This document shows positions 33,327 to 42,354 of a DNA stretch of 64,000 nt, in pieces; position 1 is the first letter of the stretch, and each line of letters begins with the position of its first letter. The notes under the pieces were generated by a model, which saw nothing but the letters and a program-made list of their open reading frames with translations, was not told the DNA's origin and made no database searches. The stretch covers positions 557,967-621,966 of the forward strand of contig DIYJ01000011.1 in NCBI GenBank assembly GCA_002428995.1, given 5' to 3'. The position numbers and the translations under genes were made by a program. Source of the DNA: Flavobacteriales bacterium UBA6057. Its GTDB lineage: Bacteria; Bacteroidota; Bacteroidia; Flavobacteriales_G; Salibacteraceae.

Positions 33327-34079
33327 TCATTCGCCTCCTAAAAAGAGTTGTCCATCCCCTTCATCAGCCCATCTTGTAATGGCCGGATCTCCGAAAACGG
33401 TAATGTTTCCCACATCGTAGATCTGATAGAAGAGGAATTCTGAGGACCTTACGATCATGTCTCCGGAGCCTTCATTATGGATGGTGAGACTTCTGCATTG
33501 AAGCTGCTCAGCCTCAAAATCACTGGACGAACTGGCGTACATGTAAGTGACCTCTGCGATTCCTGACAATTTGAATTCGCTGATCCCACTGTGGTGAACA
33601 GCATTCAGCTTTCGACAAACAAGATCCAGTTCAATGGCTCCGCTGGCATCCCATGATTCTACGTTCAGCGAATCGGTCATAAAACCAGTAGCCTGGATAT
33701 CTCCGGAGGTTCTGGAGTAGATTCCTTGCAACGCACCTGTGTGCAGAATTACGGTGGGGTTGCTATTCCTCGGACGCGTCCAAGGACAGCGATTGTTGTC
33801 CCTGACGTGCAGTGTTTCGTCCACTACTTCGAGATCCATGTATTCGATCAGGTTTTCACCGTAAATAATCTCTGCAAAGAACAGGCTGTCCTGAATCAAG
33901 GTAACATCAACCTTGTCGTGTACCTCAATGGCCTTGATGCCTGAAGTGAAAGGTTCGGTCATCTCCACATCATCGCCTGGTAGTTGAATGCACGCTCCCT
34001 TTTCCTTGGAACACGCAACTGCCAGGATGAGCAGCACTAGGAGATAAACTCTAGAAGTATTTGGACATGCCCAATTCAA
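33327..34079 (-). CDS. GIN-domain (DUF2807) lipoprotein
   Basis: 250 aa with lipobox LAVAC and a right-handed beta-helix-like GIN domain: FTSGIKAIEVHDKVDVTLIQDS at the start, then repeated short strands with Ser/Gly/Asp turns (SGDIQATG, SGAIELDL, SGISEFKLSG, GSGDMIVRSS). Such proteins are surface or periplasmic, described in databases as putative auto-transporter adhesin heads, with no proven role. Its start overlaps the end of the PagL-like gene by 29 bp, so the two are co-transcribed. Confidence 0.88.
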   Translation of the reverse strand: MNWACPNTSRVYLLVLLILAVACSKEKGACIQLPGDDVEMTEPFTSGIKAIEVHDKVDVTLIQDSLFFAEIIYGENLIEYMDLEVVDETLHVRDNNRCPWTRPRNSNPTVILHTGALQGIYSRTSGDIQATGFMTDSLNVESWDASGAIELDLVCRKLNAVHHSGISEFKLSGIAEVTYMYASSSSDFEAEQLQCRSLTIHNEGSGDMIVRSSEFLFYQIYDVGNITVFGDPAITRWADEGDGQLFLGGE

Positions 34080-35148
34080 AATAGTCAGCTCTGAAAATGT
34101 AGGTTTTTATAGTCATGTTGAGGGCCCAGCCCGGAGCAAAATCATAGCGCATTCCTGCTCTGTTGTAATAGTTTCTGAAGTCAGGATAAGCTGTGTAGAG
34201 GAATAGTCCACCACCAACGAGCAATGTGATTTTCTCGATGACAAGGTGGTAGTTGGCGCTGATCCCAAGTTGCGTATTCTGTAGAGCAGAATTCAGCGTG
34301 TCCCCGTTCTCCTCCAGGCTACTGATTCTGGCCGAGTTATACATCGCATCGATGCCGATGCCTACCTCTGACTTACCGGAAATACCCATGATTCGTTCTA
34401 CCCTTAACACTCCGATAGGATGCTTTACATCTCTTTTAGAGGTGTTTTCCTTGATACTTCCTGCGAGGGATAACGCCCAACGTCCTTTCCGCTTCACATA
34501 TTGGTGTGTGTCAGGTAAAGGGGACTGATTTTTAGGCAGGTAAGCCACTCCAACACCGAGCATGGGATAGTTGATACCCGTATTCGGCAGATTCAGGTGG
34601 GCGTTCGAAAAGTGATTGAATGAAACACTTCCATTCATCACGAGAAGGTCGCTGATTCGGTAAGAGACCTTCTGGGACATAAAGGGAAAAAAGTTCAGGT
34701 GACTTCCGATAGAGGGGTTCAGACGATTGTCGTCCTCATCGTAGGGCTGGGTCACAATGCCCGGCCCCCAGCCGATTTCAAAATGGCTGCTGAAGCGTTT
34801 TGTTTGAATGACAGGCAAACTCAGAAACGCACTGAATCCAAATCCATACCCCAGCATTTGAGTATTCCCAAGGTCGAATGCCCGCAAGCTAATGCCATAG
34901 ATGGGCATTCGATAGTATTTGTGCCATGCTCGGCTCCCGGTGGTTTGGACAATGTATCGGAATTCCAGGGCGGTGGCCGGGCGTTCTGGCAGGTGCCGCA
35001 TCGTTTGCCGGTGCGTCAATAAGTACCCTCGGTGCAGATTCACCTCATAGCCGCGAATAGAGAGTGAGTCTTGAGCTATAGCCTCAAAACTGGAGCAGCT
35101 GGCCAGGAACAATCCAATGAAAAAGATGAATTTGAGCAGACGAGTCAC
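34051..35148 (-). CDS. PagL-like lipid A deacylase / acyloxyacyl hydrolase family protein
   Basis: 365 aa from GTG 35148, which gives a proper export signal (MTRLLKFIFFIGLFLASC, then FEAIAQ). The mature protein is an outer-membrane barrel with the PagL-type catalytic segment FNHFSNAHLNLPNTG (His and Ser two residues apart) and the strand YPMLGVGVAYL that follows it in the family. Expected activity is removal of 3-O-linked acyl chains from lipid A; not proven here. The frame stays open to 35580, but that part is antisense to mazG and is not part of the gene. Confidence 0.82.
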   Translation of the reverse strand: MTRLLKFIFFIGLFLASCSSFEAIAQDSLSIRGYEVNLHRGYLLTHRQTMRHLPERPATALEFRYIVQTTGSRAWHKYYRMPIYGISLRAFDLGNTQMLGYGFGFSAFLSLPVIQTKRFSSHFEIGWGPGIVTQPYDEDDNRLNPSIGSHLNFFPFMSQKVSYRISDLLVMNGSVSFNHFSNAHLNLPNTGINYPMLGVGVAYLPKNQSPLPDTHQYVKRKGRWALSLAGSIKENTSKRDVKHPIGVLRVERIMGISGKSEVGIGIDAMYNSARISSLEENGDTLNSALQNTQLGISANYHLVIEKITLLVGGGLFLYTAYPDFRNYYNRAGMRYDFAPGWALNMTIKTYIFRADYFELGMSKYF

Positions 35149-35283
35149 GTAATCTATTTGCGATGCGAACAAAGACGTTTCAGCAGGTTGTCCCGTCAAC
35201 GCGTTTGAAAGACGAGGCCTTAAAAGTAGTGGCAATTCGCTCAGGTCGTTGCACAGATCCGATGAGGCTTTCATCTTTGCTGC

Positions 35284-36051
35284 ATGAGACCTGAACTGGA
35301 CGCCTTCGAACGCCTTTTGACGATCATTACTGAGCTCCGTCAAAAGTGCCCCTGGGATCGCAAGCAAACCCTGGAAAGCCTTCGCTACCTGACCATTGAG
35401 GAAACTTACGAGTTGAGCGATGCCATCTTGGACAACAACCTGGAAGAGGTGAAGCAAGAGCTTGGAGACCTCATCATGCATGTGGTGTTTTATGCACAGA
35501 TTGGTTATGAGCAAAAAGCATTTGCCATTGATGATGTGCTGAATGGAGTATGTGATAAGCTGGTGCGCAGGCATCCTCACATTTATGGTGATGTGAAGGT
35601 GGAAAGCGAAGAAGATGTGAAGCGCAACTGGGAGCAGATCAAGCTGAAGGAAGGAAAAAAATCTGTGTTGCAGGGAGTGCCAAAATCATTGCCTGCCATG
35701 GTGAAAGCCAATCGCATACAGGAGAAGGCGAGAGGTGTAGGTTTTGACTGGGATCATTCTGATCAAGTGTGGGAGAAACTCAACGAAGAGCTAGGTGAGC
35801 TGAAGCATGAAATCGATTCAGGAGCTGATCCAAAGAAGGTTGAAGACGAGTTTGGCGATGTGTTGTTCAGCATGATCAACTATGCCCGTTTCATCGGCAT
35901 CAACCCGGAAGATGCCCTGGAGCGCACCAACAAGAAATTCATTCAGCGCTTCCAGTACCTTGAGCATAAAAGCCAGGAAGAAGGCAAGTCTCTGGCAGAC
36001 ATGAGCCTGGAGGAAATGGAATCATACTGGGAAGAAGCCAAGCAGCTTTAG
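35284..36051 (+). CDS. mazG: Nucleoside triphosphate pyrophosphohydrolase MazG
   Basis: 255 aa, all-alpha NTP pyrophosphohydrolase that hydrolyses (d)NTPs to NMP and PPi, cleaning aberrant nucleotides. Two MazG domains: the first with KCPWDRKQT, EETYELSDAI and EELGDLIMHVVF-type EExxE...ExxD motifs, the second with EELGELKHEI and EDEFGDVLFSMINYAR. Length matches E. coli MazG. A near-consensus -7 element (CATCTTTG) lies just upstream. Overlaps the convergent ZIP gene by 4 bp. Confidence 0.95.
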   Translation: MRPELDAFERLLTIITELRQKCPWDRKQTLESLRYLTIEETYELSDAILDNNLEEVKQELGDLIMHVVFYAQIGYEQKAFAIDDVLNGVCDKLVRRHPHIYGDVKVESEEDVKRNWEQIKLKEGKKSVLQGVPKSLPAMVKANRIQEKARGVGFDWDHSDQVWEKLNEELGELKHEIDSGADPKKVEDEFGDVLFSMINYARFIGINPEDALERTNKKFIQRFQYLEHKSQEEGKSLADMSLEEMESYWEEAKQL

Positions 36052-36761
36052 CCCAACAGCAAACCAATGCTGATCCCCACGATCATGGATAAGATCTTGG
36101 AGCCAGTCAATTTGTGTTGTTCCCCGCTTTCAAAGAGAATGGTCGTAGACACGTGTAGCAAGATGCCAACGGTCAATGCCAAGCTTGCGAAAATGAGCTG
36201 CTCTGCTATTTCGTGAAAAGAGTGCGTCAAAAAGACCTGGATCAACGAGCCCACCACCGTGCATAGAATGAAAACGGCAAGAATTACAAGCTTTATAGTC
36301 ATGCTCGTATTGACTCGTGAAAGCAGAAGACTCAGGGTAATGGCTACAGGAATCTTATGCATGAAGACACCCACGAGGAAGGGGCGCATGTGTTCTTCTG
36401 TGTCTCCAAGCAGGGCAGAGGCGATGGGCATTCCTTCAATCAAAGCATGAATGCACAAGGCTATGACGGCCACGATGACTGCTGACCGTGATGACTTGAC
36501 ATGAGCATGTCCATGTTCAATCCCGCTGGAGAAGTTTTCTAGTACGATCTGAAGTAAAAAGCCTGCGAGCAGCGCCAGACCAGCATATTCTGGAATCACC
36601 TCAAAAACTTCGGGGAGCACATGGGTGAACAGGATTGTCACCAAAAAGGCGCCTCCACCTGATAAGAACAGGTTGAGTCCTTTGCGATTCTCGGCACCCT
36701 TGAACAGCACCCAGGCACCAGCTCCGAAGCTGATCAACAAACCAAGAATATATAGGATCAT
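36048..36761 (-). CDS. ZIP family divalent metal transporter
   Basis: 237-aa inner-membrane protein with eight predicted helices that imports zinc or other divalent cations. The paired metal-site motifs are HALIEGMPIA in helix IV and HKIPVAITL in helix V, as in ZupT/ZIP proteins; a His-bearing loop (EHGHAHVKS) precedes helix IV. Third gene of the minus-strand operon peptidase-methyltransferase-ZIP, overlapping the methyltransferase by 4 bp. The metal specificity cannot be told. Confidence 0.9.
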   Translation of the reverse strand: MILYILGLLISFGAGAWVLFKGAENRKGLNLFLSGGGAFLVTILFTHVLPEVFEVIPEYAGLALLAGFLLQIVLENFSSGIEHGHAHVKSSRSAVIVAVIALCIHALIEGMPIASALLGDTEEHMRPFLVGVFMHKIPVAITLSLLLSRVNTSMTIKLVILAVFILCTVVGSLIQVFLTHSFHEIAEQLIFASLALTVGILLHVSTTILFESGEQHKLTGSKILSMIVGISIGLLLG

Positions 36762-37489
36762 GATTTACGTGCAATGATAATCACCCGAGTAGCTTCCTCG
36801 GTCATTGCGTTGAGCTGATAGTCTCCAAAAGTTTGCTCGATACGAAACCCTACTTGCTCCAGCATGCCTGTGAGGTCTTCTTTTGAGAAAGCCATCACCC
36901 TTTCTTCGAACTCATAGCTTTTGGCTCCATCCTCCACCTCGATCTTCTTGACAATGTGCTGACCTTGAATGGACTTGGAGATGGTGAATTTCACCCCATT
37001 GGCTTCATCGTGCTGGAAATGAACCAACTGCTTCTGAATATAACTGGTGTTGAGATAATCCAATACAAAAAGCCCATTGGGGTTCAGCGTATTGTGAATG
37101 TTTTGAAGACTTTCAATGTGCTCTTCCCAAGTATCGAAATATCCAAAACTGGTGAACAGATTCAGCGCAACATGGAACTGGGGTAACTCCAGCGGTAAGC
37201 GCATGTCGTGTACATGAAAATGCAAGGAGGACGAAGCAGAAGCCTTGGCTTCCTCGATGCTATTCTCAGAAATATCGATTCCCGTGACCTCAAAACCAAG
37301 ACTATTCAGATAGATAGAGTGTCTTCCACGCCCGCAGGCTACATCCAGAAAGGATGCCTGCTTCTCAGGCTTTAAAAACGACAGAAGCGCATCAATGAAT
37401 TGACGCGCTTCTGAGAAGTCTCTATTTCTGTATAGAATGGGATAGTACGGGGAATCAAACCACGACCTGAACCATTCTTGTTTACTCAT
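36758..37489 (-). CDS. Class I SAM-dependent methyltransferase
   Basis: 243-aa cytosolic Rossmann-fold methyltransferase. Motif I is FLDVACGRGRHSIYL, followed by the acidic loop GIDISENSIEEA and motif IV NLFTSFGYF. The substrate is not evident. It overlaps the stop of the S46 peptidase gene by 8 bp and the ZIP gene by 4 bp, so all three are translated from one mRNA. Confidence 0.9.
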   Translation of the reverse strand: MSKQEWFRSWFDSPYYPILYRNRDFSEARQFIDALLSFLKPEKQASFLDVACGRGRHSIYLNSLGFEVTGIDISENSIEEAKASASSSLHFHVHDMRLPLELPQFHVALNLFTSFGYFDTWEEHIESLQNIHNTLNPNGLFVLDYLNTSYIQKQLVHFQHDEANGVKFTISKSIQGQHIVKKIEVEDGAKSYEFEERVMAFSKEDLTGMLEQVGFRIEQTFGDYQLNAMTEEATRVIIIARKS

Positions 37490-39710
37490 GTGATGTAGTA
37501 GCCTCTGGGTTCGCTGGAGTTACGGAAGCCTCAGGTTCGCTTTTAACCAAGGTCATTTCGTCTACCAGGTGACCAGCATCGGCAAATTTGTCGATGATGA
37601 ACAGCACGTAACGAATGTCAACAGAAATGGTTCGCTGCAGTTTGTGCTCGAACGCAATGTCACCACTCATCGCTTCCCAGTTTCCGTCAAAGGCACAACC
37701 AATCAGCTCTCCTTTGGCGTTGATCACCGGGCTTCCGGAGTTTCCTCCTGTGATGTCGTTGTTGGAAATGAAGCATACACGCATTTCTCCATCCTCGCCA
37801 TAGTCTCCGTAGTCTTTGTTCTCATAAAGAGTCTTGAGCTTGCCTGGCACTACGAATTCCGGGTTGTTCGGATCTTCCTTCTCCATCACACCTGCCAGCG
37901 TAGTGTAGTAGTTGTAGTACACAGCGTCTGCTGGATAGTAGTCTCCAACTTTACCATAGGTAAGGCGCATGGTGGAGTTGGCATTTGGATAGTAGTTTTT
38001 GTCAGCGTTCATCTTTCTCAAACCGTCAACAAACAGTCGGTTAGCGTATACGATGTCTTCATCCGCATTACCTACCATTGGCAAGAGCTGGCCGCGGAAA
38101 AATCCGAGGGTATTCATCATCAGGTCAAAGACGGGATCTTTCTCAAGCTTCTTGGCAGAAGGCTTTTCCAGGAACGCGTCCAGAGATTCTTCAGAAGCGA
38201 AGATGGATTTATCAAACATCTTGTCCACTTCTTTGGTGAAATCACCGTTCGCTTTCGAAGCCATCTCACGGAATTTCTCAGGCTGCATGTTGGTAGGCAC
38301 ATCTTCACTGTACATCTTAAAGAGTGCAGCAGTAATCTTGCGATCCGTTGGCTGGTTGTAGTCTTTAAAGTGCTTGTCAGCGCGCTTCTTCAACATCGCT
38401 TTAGCCTCATCAATTGCTGATGCAGGTGCCCCTTCTTGCGAAAGTGCTGCGAGGAGTCCGGTGGCGCGGTAAGACAACACCACAATCTCACTGGCAAACA
38501 TGGCCTCATTGATGTAGGTCATCGCCTTCACCGTTTTGTCTGTAGTTGCAAAACCATCTTTCCACAGCTTGGTAACTGCTTGATAGGTTTCGCCAGCATC
38601 TGATTGCTTGGCCGCCCAAGCGTCAAACTGATCTTCGGTAGCTTTCTTCTGCTCGTATACTTTCAAGCGCTTCAGACCGCGTTGCTGGCCAATGAAGTAC
38701 TTGTAATAGTTGCTCACCCCGGCATACTTGGAAGCATACTTAATTCGAACCTCAGCGCTGTTGTCCATGTCCGCTTTCATCAGCTGGAGGCGCTTTTCTC
38801 GAATGCTCACGATGGTAGGCTGGCGAAGGCTCAGCTCTTGCTGAACACCGTAAGAACTCAGGTAGCGATCTGTGCTGCCCGGGTAACCCATAATCATGGC
38901 GTAGTCACCTTGCTCTACACCGTTCAGTGAAATAGGAAGGTGGTGCTTAGGAGCGTGAGGAACGTTCTCAGTAGAATAGTCAGCAGGAAGTCCGTCAGGA
39001 CCTTCATATACTCTCATCAGGGAGAAATCACCTGTATGTCGTGGCCACATCCAGTTGTCTGTGTCACCGCCATACTTTCCGATGGAAGAGGGAGGAGCTC
39101 CAACCAATCTTACATCTCTGAACGTTTCGTAAACGAAGAGGTAGTACTCGTTTCCTTCAAAAAAGCTTCGGGTCTTGATCTCGTAGTGTTCAGCAACTTC
39201 TTCGGCAACTTCCGCTTCTACTTTTTCGATCGCAGCTCTCAGAGCTTCATCTCTTTCAGAGCCTTTGAGAGTGACGTCTACATCTTGCAGCACCTTGTCG
39301 GTCACATCTCTCATCTCGATGAGGTAGGATGCGGTCATGCCATTGGCCTGCAACTCATCAGCCTTGGTCTTGGCCCAGAATCCATCGGTGAGGTAATCGT
39401 GTTCGGTGGTACTATTGTCCTGAATGGCTCCAAAAGCGCAGTGATGATTGGTGAGGAAAAGCCCGTTATCGCTGATCATTTCAGCAGTACATGAGCCACC
39501 ATTCAATACTACGATTGCATCTTTCAAGCTTGCGTTGTTCACACTGTAAATCTCTTCAGGTGTCAACTGAAGTCCGTGCTTCTTCATGTCATCGTAGTTG
39601 AGTCTTTTGATAAACATGGGAAGCCACATCCCCTCGTCTGCGTGCAACCTCAGTGTAGATCCTACAACCAAGATGGCAAGCAACAACGCTTTAATTCCGT
39701 TCATATTCAT
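37482..39710 (-). CDS. S46 family dipeptidyl peptidase, DPP7-like
   Basis: 742-aa exported serine peptidase of the chymotrypsin fold that releases dipeptides from peptide N-termini, feeding amino-acid catabolism. Start at ATG 39710 (or 39704) gives the signal peptide ending in RLHA; upstream in-frame codons overlap the promoter. The catalytic His is in LTNHHC (about residue 90) and Ser658 in GGNSGSP. Eighteen residues after the Ser is Gly676 (FDGNW), the position where Porphyromonas DPP7 has Gly and DPP11 has Arg, so preference for hydrophobic rather than acidic P1 residues is predicted. Heads a three-gene operon. Confidence 0.94.
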   Translation of the reverse strand: MNMNGIKALLLAILVVGSTLRLHADEGMWLPMFIKRLNYDDMKKHGLQLTPEEIYSVNNASLKDAIVVLNGGSCTAEMISDNGLFLTNHHCAFGAIQDNSTTEHDYLTDGFWAKTKADELQANGMTASYLIEMRDVTDKVLQDVDVTLKGSERDEALRAAIEKVEAEVAEEVAEHYEIKTRSFFEGNEYYLFVYETFRDVRLVGAPPSSIGKYGGDTDNWMWPRHTGDFSLMRVYEGPDGLPADYSTENVPHAPKHHLPISLNGVEQGDYAMIMGYPGSTDRYLSSYGVQQELSLRQPTIVSIREKRLQLMKADMDNSAEVRIKYASKYAGVSNYYKYFIGQQRGLKRLKVYEQKKATEDQFDAWAAKQSDAGETYQAVTKLWKDGFATTDKTVKAMTYINEAMFASEIVVLSYRATGLLAALSQEGAPASAIDEAKAMLKKRADKHFKDYNQPTDRKITAALFKMYSEDVPTNMQPEKFREMASKANGDFTKEVDKMFDKSIFASEESLDAFLEKPSAKKLEKDPVFDLMMNTLGFFRGQLLPMVGNADEDIVYANRLFVDGLRKMNADKNYYPNANSTMRLTYGKVGDYYPADAVYYNYYTTLAGVMEKEDPNNPEFVVPGKLKTLYENKDYGDYGEDGEMRVCFISNNDITGGNSGSPVINAKGELIGCAFDGNWEAMSGDIAFEHKLQRTISVDIRYVLFIIDKFADAGHLVDEMTLVKSEPEASVTPANPEATTSHE

Positions 39711-39736
39711 AATCGATTGTTCTTGAGATAGGCCGC

Positions 39737-39744
39737 AAAAGTAT
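39737..39744 (-). promoter_or_regulatory. Bacteroidota -7 element for the S46 peptidase operon
   Basis: TACTTTTG on the minus strand lies 27 bp upstream of the ATG at 39710. No TTG at -33 spacing. Confidence 0.45.
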
Positions 39745-39819
39745 AAAAGGCTCATTCCTTGGGCATTGCTTCGGGGATATTTGAACAAACAAATGATCAA
39801 CGGTTTGATCCGACAGGCG

Positions 39820-39848
39820 TTGAGCGGTTTACTTATCACTTATATTTG
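39820..39848 (+). promoter_or_regulatory. Promoter of the siaB-siaC pair
   Basis: TTG (39820-39822), an 18-bp spacer and TATATTTG (39841-39848) match the consensus. It lies inside the longest open frame (which begins at 39759), so translation must start downstream, at the TTG at 39873. Confidence 0.6.
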
Positions 39849-39872
39849 CTGCGAGCACAAGCTTCCACACAC

Positions 39873-40424
39873 TTGAAAGTAGATCAGATCAATCACTTTA
39901 TAGACAATATTGGAGAAGCCAATTTGCTCATGAATTTTGCGGGCACAATCTCAGAGCAGAAGGTCAATGCGATCCTTACGGATCTTGAGCAGCGCTTGGA
40001 GGAAACAGAACCAGAATTCAAAAAGCAAAGGAAGGTTTACAACATCCTGGTGGAGACCCTACAGAATCTGTATCATCATACAGAGAAGCTGGAGCAATAC
40101 ACCGTGAAGGATGGTGACACCAATCGTGATGTGGTGTTTATGCTCGGAAAAACAGAAGCGGAGTACAGCATTCTGGCCGCGAACTACATCAAGAATTCAA
40201 ACATTCCCTCTTTGCGCTCCAGGTTGGATAAGATCAACGCGATGGATAAGGACGAATTGAGAGGCTTCTACAAAGAAGTGCTCAACAATGGTCAGTATTC
40301 CGAGCATGGAGGAGGCGGACTGGGAATGATCGACATTGCACGTAAATCCGGGAACAAGCTTGATTATGAGTTTGATGAAGTAAATGAAGATTTCAGCTTG
40401 TTCGCATTAAGAATTAAAGTTTAA
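39873..40424 (+). CDS. siaB: SiaB family protein kinase
   Basis: About 183-aa cytosolic GHKL-like protein kinase of the SiaB family (DUF6272), recognised by NHFIDNIGEANLLMNFAG near the start, the helix with KVYNILVETLQNLYHH, and the GHKL-type tail GGLGMIDIARKSG...FSLFALRIKV. SiaB phosphorylates SiaC in a partner-switch pathway. The start is taken as TTG 39873 (MKVDQINHF), which fits both the family N-terminus and the promoter; the frame remains open to 39759. siaC follows after 34 bp. Family call from motif memory. Confidence 0.83.
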   Translation: MKVDQINHFIDNIGEANLLMNFAGTISEQKVNAILTDLEQRLEETEPEFKKQRKVYNILVETLQNLYHHTEKLEQYTVKDGDTNRDVVFMLGKTEAEYSILAANYIKNSNIPSLRSRLDKINAMDKDELRGFYKEVLNNGQYSEHGGGGLGMIDIARKSGNKLDYEFDEVNEDFSLFALRIKV

Positions 40425-40458
40425 AAATTAACCCTGAACCTAAAACAATAGAAATACG

Positions 40459-40839
40459 ATGGATTCAATCATTATTGAGGGCACCCCGAAAACACCCACC
40501 GTGCAGTTTAGCGCAGAAACCGGTGTGTTAGAGATTGCGGGCCGCTCCATTCCTGAAAACGCAGTTGAGTTTTACAAGCCTCTGGTTGATTGGATTGGAG
40601 AGTATGGGAGTGCAGCCAAGGACAACACAGAAGTAAACATTCGACTGGAGTATTTCAATACCAGTTCTTCAAAGTGCATCCTTGATGTATTCAAGAAGCT
40701 GGAGTCCATCAACGGGCAAACAAACATTACCATCAACTGGTATTTTGAAGAAGACGATGAGGATATGCTGGAGGCCGGTGAAGATTACGAGGCCATCATC
40801 AACATTCCTTTTAAAATGGTAGAGATCGAAGAGATCTAA
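40459..40839 (+). CDS. siaC: SiaC family regulatory phosphoprotein (DUF1987)
   Basis: 126-aa anti-sigma-antagonist-like protein, substrate of SiaB. The chain runs EGTPKTPTV..., GVLEIAGRSIPENAVEFYKP, then EYFNTSSSK. Thr68 in this last block is at exactly the position of the phosphorylated Thr68 of Pseudomonas SiaC. In Pseudomonas, unphosphorylated SiaC activates the diguanylate cyclase SiaD; no GGDEF protein or SiaA phosphatase is encoded in this window, so the output is unknown. Followed by a terminator, giving a two-gene unit. Confidence 0.88.
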   Translation: MDSIIIEGTPKTPTVQFSAETGVLEIAGRSIPENAVEFYKPLVDWIGEYGSAAKDNTEVNIRLEYFNTSSSKCILDVFKKLESINGQTNITINWYFEEDDEDMLEAGEDYEAIINIPFKMVEIEEI

Positions 40840-40866
40840 GCCGAAGAAATCAATGATTGAAATCGA

Positions 40867-40896
40867 GGGCTTCTCCATCAGGAGAGGCCCTTTTTT
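40867..40896 (+). terminator. Intrinsic terminator after siaC
   Basis: GGGCTTCTCC pairs with GGAGAGGCCC (one G-U) across a 4-nt loop and is followed by six Ts. Confidence 0.9.
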
Positions 40897-40938
40897 ATGG
40901 TCCTTGTCAAACTCTTACCGTAAAGAAGGTAGCGTGCT

Positions 40939-42354
40939 CTATTTCCCCCGACCCTGAAGCACGATCAACACGGTGTGGATCATGATTTTGAAATCCACCA
41001 GGAGTGACATGTTCTCAATGTAGAGGATGTCGAACTTCAGCCGCTCGATCATTTCTGATACGTTTTCAGCGTAGCCATACTTCACCTGACCCCAGGAAGT
41101 AATGCCCGGGCGAACCTTCTGAAGGTGCTTGTAGTGGGGAGCAGACTCTACAATCTGCTGAATGAAGAATTGACGTTCGGGCCGAGGGCCCACCAGGCTC
41201 ATATCGCCCACCAATACGTTCAGGAACTGAGGTAACTCGTCCAGGCGCGATCTTCTTAGAAACTTCCCGATCGGAGTGATCCGGCTGTCGTGTTCGCTGG
41301 AAAGGGCTGGGCCGTTCTTTTCCGCATCCTTGTACATCGACCGGAACTTGTAGATCGTGAAAGGTTTGCCGTGCAATCCGATGCGCTCGTGGGAATAGAT
41401 GATCGGTCCTTTTGAGCTGAGGGCCACGGCCAGGCCGATGATCAAATAAACCGGAGACAAAAGGATGAGGCAAATCACGGAGATTACAATGTCCAGAAAG
41501 CGCTTCGCGTATTGCTGCCATGGAGGCATGATCTCGCGCTTGATGTCGATCAGCGGTGCACCCAGAATGGAGGACATTTTCACCTGCCCACTCAGAATGT
41601 CATACATCTTCGGGATGATGCGGATGTTGACTCCCTTGTCTTCCAATCCGTTCAGAATCTGTCCGATCTTATCGTGTTCGCTGCTCTCCAGCGCAATGAT
41701 CACATCTTCCACTTCGTATTGATCAAGGATCGGGTCGATGTCTCTGAAGTGCCCGAGGTGTTGAAGTGAATTGTGCAGCGCATGGTTCTTACCTCCGTTG
41801 ATGTGCACAAAACCGATGAACTTGAATCCCGAGCCCTTCTTCTGTTTCTCGAGGTCTTCATACAGCTTCAGCGCGTTCTCGTTACTACCGATCATCAACG
41901 TGTTGAAGCCCATCAATCGGTTGTGAACGCGATAAGCCGTGATGCTACTCAGTGTCAGTCTTCCAATTTCGGTGAGGGTGAAGTGCAATGAGAAGAGCAC
42001 CGCAAAAGACTGATAGTAGGTTTTATAAGAAAGGATGAAGTCGTCCAGGATGATCGAAAAGAAGAGAAAGACAGAGCCCAGGAGCGACACAAAAAGCGTT
42101 TGCCCTAATTCTTTCAGCCGTGATTTACGGTACACATCGCGGTAGGCACCACTCAGCGTGTAGAGACTCAGCCAAAACACTACGATCAGACTCAGACTCA
42201 GGAAAAACTTCTGATCATAAATGACCATCACGTTGTCTCCGAAAACCTGCGTTTCAATGAAAAGTTTTCGATACGTGAAAAACAGGCTGTAGGCGAGGGC
42301 TGCAGCCAACGAATCACTGATGAGGTAGCGTAGGGTTTGTAGCGTTCGATTCAC
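40939..42354 (-). CDS. Undecaprenyl-phosphate sugar phosphotransferase (WcaJ/exopolysaccharide type)
   Basis: 471-aa membrane enzyme that starts glycan assembly by moving a sugar-1-phosphate to undecaprenyl phosphate. Four to five N-terminal helices, a nucleotide-sugar-binding-like cytosolic domain (about residues 140-265), a further hydrophobic hairpin, and the catalytic bacterial sugar-transferase domain with KRFLDIVIS, YKFRSMYKDAE, RRSRLDELPQ, VGPRPER and RPGITSWGQ. The sugar is not determined. Overlaps the lipoprotein gene upstream by 4 bp. Confidence 0.93.
   Translation of the reverse strand: MNRTLQTLRYLISDSLAAALAYSLFFTYRKLFIETQVFGDNVMVIYDQKFFLSLSLIVVFWLSLYTLSGAYRDVYRKSRLKELGQTLFVSLLGSVFLFFSIILDDFILSYKTYYQSFAVLFSLHFTLTEIGRLTLSSITAYRVHNRLMGFNTLMIGSNENALKLYEDLEKQKKGSGFKFIGFVHINGGKNHALHNSLQHLGHFRDIDPILDQYEVEDVIIALESSEHDKIGQILNGLEDKGVNIRIIPKMYDILSGQVKMSSILGAPLIDIKREIMPPWQQYAKRFLDIVISVICLILLSPVYLIIGLAVALSSKGPIIYSHERIGLHGKPFTIYKFRSMYKDAEKNGPALSSEHDSRITPIGKFLRRSRLDELPQFLNVLVGDMSLVGPRPERQFFIQQIVESAPHYKHLQKVRPGITSWGQVKYGYAENVSEMIERLKFDILYIENMSLLVDFKIMIHTVLIVLQGRGK

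Noticed and set aside
35149..35580. Upstream extension of the PagL-like reading frame
   Set aside because: It runs antisense through the conserved 5' half of mazG and contains no export signal; the GTG at 35148 opens a good signal peptide.
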